In this document: piece after piece, positions 7,353 to 11,030 of the stretch
Numbering within the stretch: position 1 is the stretch's first letter
How the letters are laid out: every line of letters begins with the position of its first letter
NCBI GenBank assembly: GCA_012735335.1
Contig: JAAYHO010000172.1
Coordinates: 1 to 11,030, forward strand
DNA length: 11,030 nucleotides
Reading direction: 5' to 3'
From: Gammaproteobacteria bacterium
GTDB lineage: Bacteria > Pseudomonadota > Gammaproteobacteria > Pseudomonadales > Pseudomonadaceae
Program-made: the position numbers and the translations under genes
The notes under the pieces: model-generated
The model's database searches: none
What the model was told of the DNA's origin: nothing
The model's input: the letters and a program-made list of their open reading frames with translations, nothing else

Positions 7353-7991
7353 ATGGGATCAGTTGCCGTCATTGATTACGGCATGGGCAACCTGCATTCG
7401 GTTGCCAAGGCACTGGAACATGCTGGCGCTCGCCAGGTGCTGATCACCAGCGAGCCACAGCAGATTCTGGATGCCGACCGGGTCGTTCTGCCCGGGGTGG
7501 GCGCCATCCGCGACTGCATCAGCGGTCTGCGCCAGCTGGGGCTGGATCAGGTGGTTCGCCAACTGGTCGAGGAAAAGCCCCTGCTGGGCATCTGCGTCGG
7601 CATGCAGATGCTGCTCGAGCACAGCGAAGAAAATGGCGGGGTGGACGCTCTCGGCCTGTTCCCCGGCGGCGTGCACTACTTCGGTGACGAGCTGCGCGAG
7701 CAGGACCAGCGCCTCAAGGTGCCGCACATGGGCTGGAATCAGGTCAAGCAGACCATCGACCACCCGCTGTGGCACCGTATCGAGCAGGATGCCCGCTTCT
7801 ACTTTGTACACAGTTATTACGCGCGTCCGGGCAAGTCGACACAGATGGCCGGTCGCTGCCATTACGGCGTGGATTTTGCCGCCGCACTGGCCCAGGACAA
7901 TATTTTCGCTACCCAGTTTCACCCGGAAAAGAGCCATACCAACGGCCTGCAACTGCTGCAGAACTTTCTGGCCTGGGACGGGCGCTGGTAA
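7353..7991 (+). CDS. hisH: Imidazole glycerol phosphate synthase, glutamine amidotransferase subunit
   Basis: This 212-residue subunit hydrolyses glutamine and passes ammonia to HisF, which makes imidazole glycerol phosphate and AICAR from PRFAR. It is a class I glutamine amidotransferase. The nucleophile is Cys81 in LLGICVGMQ, with His190 and Glu192 in TQFHPEKS completing the triad. VVLPGVGA (45-52, oxyanion-strand region), VPHMGWNQV and YFVHSYY are all in place. The ATG directly follows the hisB TAA, so translation is probably coupled. A 15-base gap with an AAGGAAAAA ribosome site separates it from hisA. Pseudomonads can carry a second hisH/hisF pair used in lipopolysaccharide synthesis; this copy sits with hisB and hisA and is the biosynthetic one. 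Confidence 0.98.
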   Translation: MGSVAVIDYGMGNLHSVAKALEHAGARQVLITSEPQQILDADRVVLPGVGAIRDCISGLRQLGLDQVVRQLVEEKPLLGICVGMQMLLEHSEENGGVDALGLFPGGVHYFGDELREQDQRLKVPHMGWNQVKQTIDHPLWHRIEQDARFYFVHSYYARPGKSTQMAGRCHYGVDFAAALAQDNIFATQFHPEKSHTNGLQLLQNFLAWDGRW

Positions 7992-8006
7992 ACCAAGGAA
8001 AAAGAC

Positions 8007-8744
8007 ATGCTGATTATTCCCGCTATCGATCTGAAGGACGGTGCCTGCGTGCGCCTGCGCCAGGGTCTGATGGACGATGCCACGGTATTCTCCGACGACC
8101 CGGTGGCCATGGCCGCCAAATGGGTCGAGGCCGGTTGCCGCCGTCTGCACCTGGTCGATCTGAACGGCGCCTTCGAGGGCAAACCGGTCAATGGTGAGGT
8201 AGTCACCGCCATCGCCAAGCGCTACCCGGATCTGCCGATCCAGATCGGCGGTGGCATCCGCAGCCTGGAAACCATCGAGCACTATGTGCGCGCCGGGGTC
8301 AGCTACGTGATCATCGGCACCAAGGCGGTGAAGGAGCCGGAATTCGTCGGCGAGGCCTGCCGCGCCTTCCCGGGCAAGGTGATTGTCGGTCTGGACGCCA
8401 AGGATGGCTTCGTTGCCACCGACGGCTGGGCCGAGGTCAGCGAGCTGCAGGTGATCGACCTGGCCAAGCGCTTCGAGGCCGATGGCGTCTCGGCGATCGT
8501 CTACACCGACATCGCCAAGGACGGCATGATGCAGGGCTGCAACGTGGAAGCCACCGCGGCCCTGGCCAACGCCACCAGCATCCCGGTGATCGCCTCCGGC
8601 GGCATCCACAACCTGGGTGACATCCAGCAACTGCTGGACGCACGCGCCCCGGGCATCATGGGCGCCATCACCGGCCGTGCCATCTACGAAGGCACCTTGG
8701 ATGTAGCCGAAGCCCAGGCGCTGTGTGACGCCGCCCAGCGCTGA
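8007..8744 (+). CDS. hisA: ProFAR isomerase (phosphoribosylformimino-5-aminoimidazole carboxamide ribotide isomerase)
   Basis: This 245-residue (beta/alpha)8-barrel enzyme opens the ribose ring of ProFAR to give PRFAR, the substrate of HisF. The two catalytic aspartates are visible: Asp8 in [10 protein letters not shown] and Asp130 in IVGLDAKDG. Both half-barrel phosphate-binding glycine motifs are present, [11 protein letters not shown] (78-88) and [12 protein letters not shown], and so is [12 protein letters not shown]. Length is that of the family. The start has a good ribosome site in the short gap after hisH. The stop at 8742-8744 is followed by a 329-base gene-free gap, unlike the tight spacing before it, so hisF may be partly uncoupled from the genes upstream. 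Confidence 0.98.
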   Translation: MLIIPAIDLKDGACVRLRQGLMDDATVFSDDPVAMAAKWVEAGCRRLHLVDLNGAFEGKPVNGEVVTAIAKRYPDLPIQIGGGIRSLETIEHYVRAGVSYVIIGTKAVKEPEFVGEACRAFPGKVIVGLDAKDGFVATDGWAEVSELQVIDLAKRFEADGVSAIVYTDIAKDGMMQGCNVEATAALANATSIPVIASGGIHNLGDIQQLLDARAPGIMGAITGRAIYEGTLDVAEAQALCDAAQR

Positions 8745-8775
8745 GATTCGGTACCACGAAGGCACCGCCCGCCCG

Positions 8776-9021
8776 ATGGATTGCCGCGCCTTCGGCTCGC
8801 AATGACGGGAGTGGGTTCACAGTGCCATGGTGTATGCGGCTCATCACCATGGCAAGGTATGTAGCAACGCGGCAAGATGAACAATACTTCCGTTTGCGGA
8901 ACGCCAAGCCTGCGTCTCGCAATGACGGACAGTGGGCTCACGGCGCAGTTGTGGGCTCAGGATAAGGTGGCGCATGCTCCTCTTTCGTCATTGCGAGGAG
9001 CGCAGCGACGCGGCAATCCAT
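8776..9021. repeat. Inverted-repeat-bounded, REP/MITE-like segment between hisA and hisF
   Basis: The ends are inverted copies of one unit. The left copy (8776-8808) begins ATGGATTGCCGCG and ends TCGCAATGACGG. The right copy (8986-9021) begins CGTCATTGCGA and ends CGCGGCAATCCAT. The outer 13 bases match perfectly and the inner 11 match perfectly; only the middle differs in length and sequence. Each copy is itself partly palindromic (ATTGC...GCAAT). A third, partial copy in the left orientation lies at 8901-8928, and the bases after the left and middle copies are alike too (GTGGGTTCAC, GTGGGCTCAC). A separate 10-base hairpin lies at 8823-8854. The rest of the hisA-hisF gap (8745-9073) has no gene I can support. 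The GTCATTGCGAGGAGCG-type unit is, from memory, a dispersed repeat seen in several bacterial groups. There is no transposase. Confidence 0.7.
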
Positions 9022-9026
9022 GGGCC

Positions 9027-9055
9027 TGGACCACCAGCCACAAGACAATTGTATT
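9027..9055 (+). promoter_or_regulatory. Tentative hisF promoter
   Basis: TGGACC (9027-9032) and TGTATT (9050-9055) are separated by 17 bases, each matching four of six sigma-70 consensus bases. They lie just after the right-hand repeat copy and 18 bases before the hisF ATG. This could give hisF its own transcription despite the interruption, but the match is weak and could be chance. Confidence 0.25.
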
Positions 9056-9073
9056 CAACCCCGGAGAACTGAC

Positions 9074-9847
9074 ATGACGCTGGCCAAACGCATCATCCCC
9101 TGCCTGGACGTGGAAAATGGCCGTGTGGTCAAGGGTGTGAAATTCGTCGATATCCGCGACGCCGGCGACCCGGTGGAAATCGCCCGCCGCTACAACGAGC
9201 AGGGCGCGGATGAGATCACCTTTCTCGACATCACCGCCACCCACGAGGGTCGTGACACCACCCTGCATACCGTCGAGCGCATGGCCAGCGAGATCTTCAT
9301 TCCGCTGACCGTGGGCGGTGGCGTGCGCACCGTGCAGGACATCCGCAACCTGCTGAATGCCGGTGCGGACAAGGTCTCGATCAACTCCGCGGCGGTATTC
9401 AACCCGGACTTCGTCGGCGAGGCGGCTGACCGTTTCGGCTCCCAGTGCATCGTGGTGGCCATCGACGCCAAGCGCGTATCCGGCCCCGATGAGCCGGGCC
9501 GCTGGGAAATCTTCACCCACGGCGGGCGCAAGCCCACCGGGTTGGATGCAGTGGAGTGGGCGAAGAAGATGGAAGCCCTCGGCGCGGGCGAGATACTGCT
9601 GACCAGCATGGATCAGGACGGCGTGAAGAACGGCTACGACCTGGGTGTGACCCGGGCCATCAGCGATGCGGTGGGCGTACCGGTGATCGCCTCCGGCGGC
9701 GTGGGCAACCTGCAGCACCTGGCTGACGGCATTCTCATCGGCGGTGCTGATGCGGTGCTGGCAGCGAGCATCTTCCACTTCGGCGAATACACCATTCCCC
9801 AGGCCAAGGCGTATCTGGCTGAGCGGGGGATTGAAGTACGGCTCTGA
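9074..9847 (+). CDS. hisF: Imidazole glycerol phosphate synthase, cyclase subunit
   Basis: This 257-residue (beta/alpha)8-barrel joins HisH and uses its ammonia to convert PRFAR to imidazole glycerol phosphate and AICAR, the latter feeding purine synthesis. Catalytic aspartates are Asp12 in [15 protein letters not shown] and Asp131 in VVAIDAKRV. Phosphate-binding motifs LTVGGGVRT (79-87) and [12 protein letters not shown] are intact. THEGRDTT and [10 protein letters not shown], which surround the active site in this family, are also present. The start at 9074 has GGAG seven bases upstream and gives the usual N-terminus and length. An in-frame ATG at 9020 would add 18 residues encoded partly by the repeat copy and is rejected. 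The gene is separated from hisA by the repeat segment and converges on the deacetylase gene downstream. Confidence 0.98.
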   Translation: MTLAKRIIPCLDVENGRVVKGVKFVDIRDAGDPVEIARRYNEQGADEITFLDITATHEGRDTTLHTVERMASEIFIPLTVGGGVRTVQDIRNLLNAGADKVSINSAAVFNPDFVGEAADRFGSQCIVVAIDAKRVSGPDEPGRWEIFTHGGRKPTGLDAVEWAKKMEALGAGEILLTSMDQDGVKNGYDLGVTRAISDAVGVPVIASGGVGNLQHLADGILIGGADAVLAASIFHFGEYTIPQAKAYLAERGIEVRL

Positions 9848-9858
9848 AACACTCCCCC

Positions 9859-9887
9859 CACCCCTCTCCCGCGTGGGGAGAGGGGTG
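9859..9887. repeat. C/T-G/A-rich palindrome, first copy after hisF
   Basis: CACCCCTCTCCC (9859-9870) and GGGAGAGGGGTG (9876-9887) form a perfect 12-base-pair stem with a 5-base loop. It begins 11 bases after the hisF stop. No T-run follows on either strand, so it is not a classical terminator. It may still help end or protect the hisF transcript. From memory, CCCTCTCCC/GGGAGAGGG palindromes are common dispersed elements in proteobacteria. Confidence 0.75.
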
Positions 9888-9962
9888 ACTCGAGCAGGGT
9901 GCTCCGAGCCATTTTGCAACATCTACAGAAGAGCGTGGAAAGTTAATCTGCTCTACGGACCG

Positions 9963-10001
9963 CCCCCTCTCCCCTTGTGGGAGAGGGCTGGGGAGAGGGG
10001 G
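9963..10001. repeat. C/T-G/A-rich palindrome, second copy, with two alternative foldings
   Basis: The short hairpin pairs CCCTCTCCC (9965-9973) with GGGAGAGGG (9979-9987) over a 5-base loop. The longer one pairs CCCCCTCTCCCC (9963-9974) with GGGGAGAGGGGG (9990-10001), 12 perfect pairs, so the two foldings exclude each other. It lies 13 bases beyond the stop of the minus-strand deacetylase gene and about 75 bases after the first copy. The convergent gap 9848-10014 holds no gene. Confidence 0.75.
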
Positions 10002-10014
10002 AGCCAGCCGCCAC

Positions 10015-10977
10015 TCACTCCCGCCCCAGCAGCTCCACCACGTCCACCACCTCAACGCCCTCCTCTGCCAGCAGATCCCCCGCCAGCCGCCACTCCAGAA
10101 ACTCCAGCGTCTGCGGGTAGGGGTGGCCGATCAGCAGGGCTCTGCCCTCGCGCCTCGCCACGTCCAAGGCGCGGCTGAAGGCGCGGGCGATGGCGGCGGG
10201 ATCGCGGTCGTTATCGAGGAACACATCCCGGGACAGGTGCGGTACACCGGCGGCTTCGGCGGCAAAGGCGGCCTGGGTGTGGTGGGTGGTGCGGCTGTCG
10301 ATAAAGAACAGGTTGCGCTCGCGCAGTACCTGCATCACCTCGTCCATGGCCTGCCGCTCGGCGGTCAGACGGCTGCCCATATGGTTGTTGAGGCCGAGAA
10401 TGGGGGCAAAGCTGTCGAGGTTGTTCTGCAGCACCTGGCGCAGCTCATCGGGCTGCATGCCGTTGTACAGCCCGCCCGGACCGATGGACAACCCGGCACC
10501 GTTTTCCATCGGCTGGTGCAGTATCACGCTGCGCCCCTGGGCGGCGGCTTCTTCGGCCAGGCGCTGGGCGGCCTGGGTGTGCGGGAGAATCGCCAGGGTG
10601 ACCGGGGCGGGCAGCGCCAGCAAGCGCCGCCCATGGTGCAGGTTGTGGCCCACATCATCGATGACGATGGCCAGTGCAGGCGTGGCACCTGACGGCACTG
10701 GCGCAGCAGGTACTGGCGGTTTTCTCTCTGCGGGCGGTACCGCGACAACCGGCTGCTCCGTTTCGGGCTCGGGACTGCTGCGCTCGGCATGTTCCAGCTC
10801 CAGCCAGCGGGCGCGCAGCTGGTTGTAATAGGCCGCATCGGCCTGGCGCTGGGCCGCTGCGTCCAGCGTCGGGACAGGAGTAATATCCTGTGGCGGTTCG
10901 GGTGGAGGTGGTTCCGGCTCGCTGCAGGCTGCCAGCAGTGCCAGCAGCCCGGGCAGGGCCCAGCGCAGGTAACTCAT
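10015..10977 (-). CDS. Divergent polysaccharide deacetylase family protein (YibQ-like), predicted lipoprotein
   Basis: This is a 320-residue exported protein. The N-terminus has a short hydrophobic segment ending in the lipobox LAAC, with Cys18 followed by Ser19, so it is probably lipidated and sorted to the outer membrane. A Pro/Glu-rich linker follows (about 19-100). The catalytic-like domain starts at IVIDDVG (104-110), with Asp107-Asp108. It continues with ILHQPMEN, NNHMGS (197-202), FFIDSRT (224-230) and LIGHPYP (282-288). These are the motifs of the 'divergent' deacetylase family, whose members lie next to envC and ctpA in many proteobacteria. The substrate is unknown; peptidoglycan or another envelope sugar polymer is a guess. 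The ATG overlaps the stop of the upstream gene (ATGA). The gene converges on hisF. Confidence 0.92.
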   Translation of the reverse strand: MSYLRWALPGLLALLAACSEPEPPPPEPPQDITPVPTLDAAAQRQADAAYYNQLRARWLELEHAERSSPEPETEQPVVAVPPAERKPPVPAAPVPSGATPALAIVIDDVGHNLHHGRRLLALPAPVTLAILPHTQAAQRLAEEAAAQGRSVILHQPMENGAGLSIGPGGLYNGMQPDELRQVLQNNLDSFAPILGLNNHMGSRLTAERQAMDEVMQVLRERNLFFIDSRTTHHTQAAFAAEAAGVPHLSRDVFLDNDRDPAAIARAFSRALDVARREGRALLIGHPYPQTLEFLEWRLAGDLLAEEGVEVVDVVELLGRE

Positions 10978-11030
10978 CGATTACGGGCGATATTCAGTCC
11001 CTTGAGCAGGTTCAAGGCCTGGTTGAGCTG
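10974..11030 (-). CDS. C-terminal end of a gene, probably carboxyl-terminal processing protease (ctpA, S41)
   Basis: Only the last 18 codons and the TGA are in the window. They read QLNQALNLLKGLNIARNR, with the stop overlapping the deacetylase start by four bases. The peptide ALNLLKGL near the end resembles the tail of pseudomonad CtpA-type periplasmic S41 proteases. The order envC, ctpA, deacetylase is recalled for pseudomonads. The identity rests on a short tail plus context, so it is an inference; that this is a coding 3' end is better supported by the overlap and the in-frame reading. Confidence 0.6.
   Translation of the reverse strand, partial: QLNQALNLLKGLNIARNR

Noticed and set aside
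7359..8765. A 468-codon minus-strand open frame opposite hisH and hisA
   Set aside because: It is antisense to two genes with complete catalytic motifs and its translation shows no domain; it is a codon-bias shadow.
9020..9073. hisF start at the in-frame ATG at 9020
   Set aside because: The extra 18 residues come from repeat and intergenic sequence, and the ATG at 9074 gives the standard HisF N-terminus with a good ribosome site.
8745..9073. CRISPR-like array in the hisA-hisF gap
   Set aside because: There are only three copies, in mixed orientation, of unequal length and spacing, with no cas genes; this is a REP/MITE-like pattern.
8668..9077. Small open frames of 66-85 codons in the hisA-hisF gap
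   Set aside because: They have no ribosome sites that stand out, are made of repeat sequence, and resemble no protein I recognise.
9744..10178. Plus-strand 144-codon frame rich in Pro and Arg after hisF
   Set aside because: It starts inside hisF in another frame and its low-complexity translation comes from the palindromes and the antisense of the deacetylase gene.

Overview
The window looks like a core chromosomal segment of a GC-rich gammaproteobacterium of the Pseudomonas / Halopseudomonas type. The reasons are the proteins themselves (HisBHAF, MutY, YggX, the basic amino acid transporter and the YibQ-type deacetylase all read like pseudomonad versions) and the gene order. As recalled from pseudomonad genomes, the order transporter – yggX – mutY – asmA – hisB – hisH – hisA – hisF – deacetylase – ctpA is conserved there. 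No species can be named from sequence reading alone.

Layout. (1) Positions 1-2812, minus strand: a four-gene polar amino acid ABC importer, transcribed ATPase -> periplasmic binding protein -> permease Q -> permease M, with the last gene cut by the window edge. It has a candidate sigma-70 promoter at 2844-2872 and a GC-rich hairpin between the binding protein and the first permease. (2) Positions 2908-3063, minus strand: a complete tRNA-Phe(GAA) with its own near-consensus promoter and an intrinsic terminator. (3) Positions 3100-6618, minus strand: an AsmA-family membrane-anchored protein, then mutY (4-base overlap), then yggX (13-base gap). (4) Positions 6759-9847, plus strand: the histidine biosynthesis genes hisB, hisH, hisA and hisF. 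A 140-base divergent promoter region separates asmA from hisB, and a repeat-rich 329-base gap separates hisA from hisF. (5) Positions 9848-10014: a gene-free convergent junction carrying two C/T-G/A-rich palindromes. (6) Positions 10015-11030, minus strand: a divergent polysaccharide deacetylase, predicted to be a lipoprotein, overlapping the last codons of what is probably the ctpA-type S41 protease gene.

How the genes work together. HisH and HisF form the imidazole glycerol phosphate synthase, HisA makes its substrate and HisB dehydrates its product, so these four form a continuous stretch of the histidine pathway. MutY and YggX both belong to defence against oxidative damage: MutY removes adenine opposite 8-oxoguanine, and YggX is an iron-associated protection protein. 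The importer probably takes up arginine/lysine/ornithine/histidine-like amino acids.

I see no phage, transposase, CRISPR, toxin-antitoxin or defence genes and no new multi-gene system. The unexplained material is non-coding: the 246-base inverted-repeat-bounded segment between hisA and hisF, the palindromes after hisF, the hairpin inside the transporter operon, and paired inverted repeats in the asmA/hisB promoter region.
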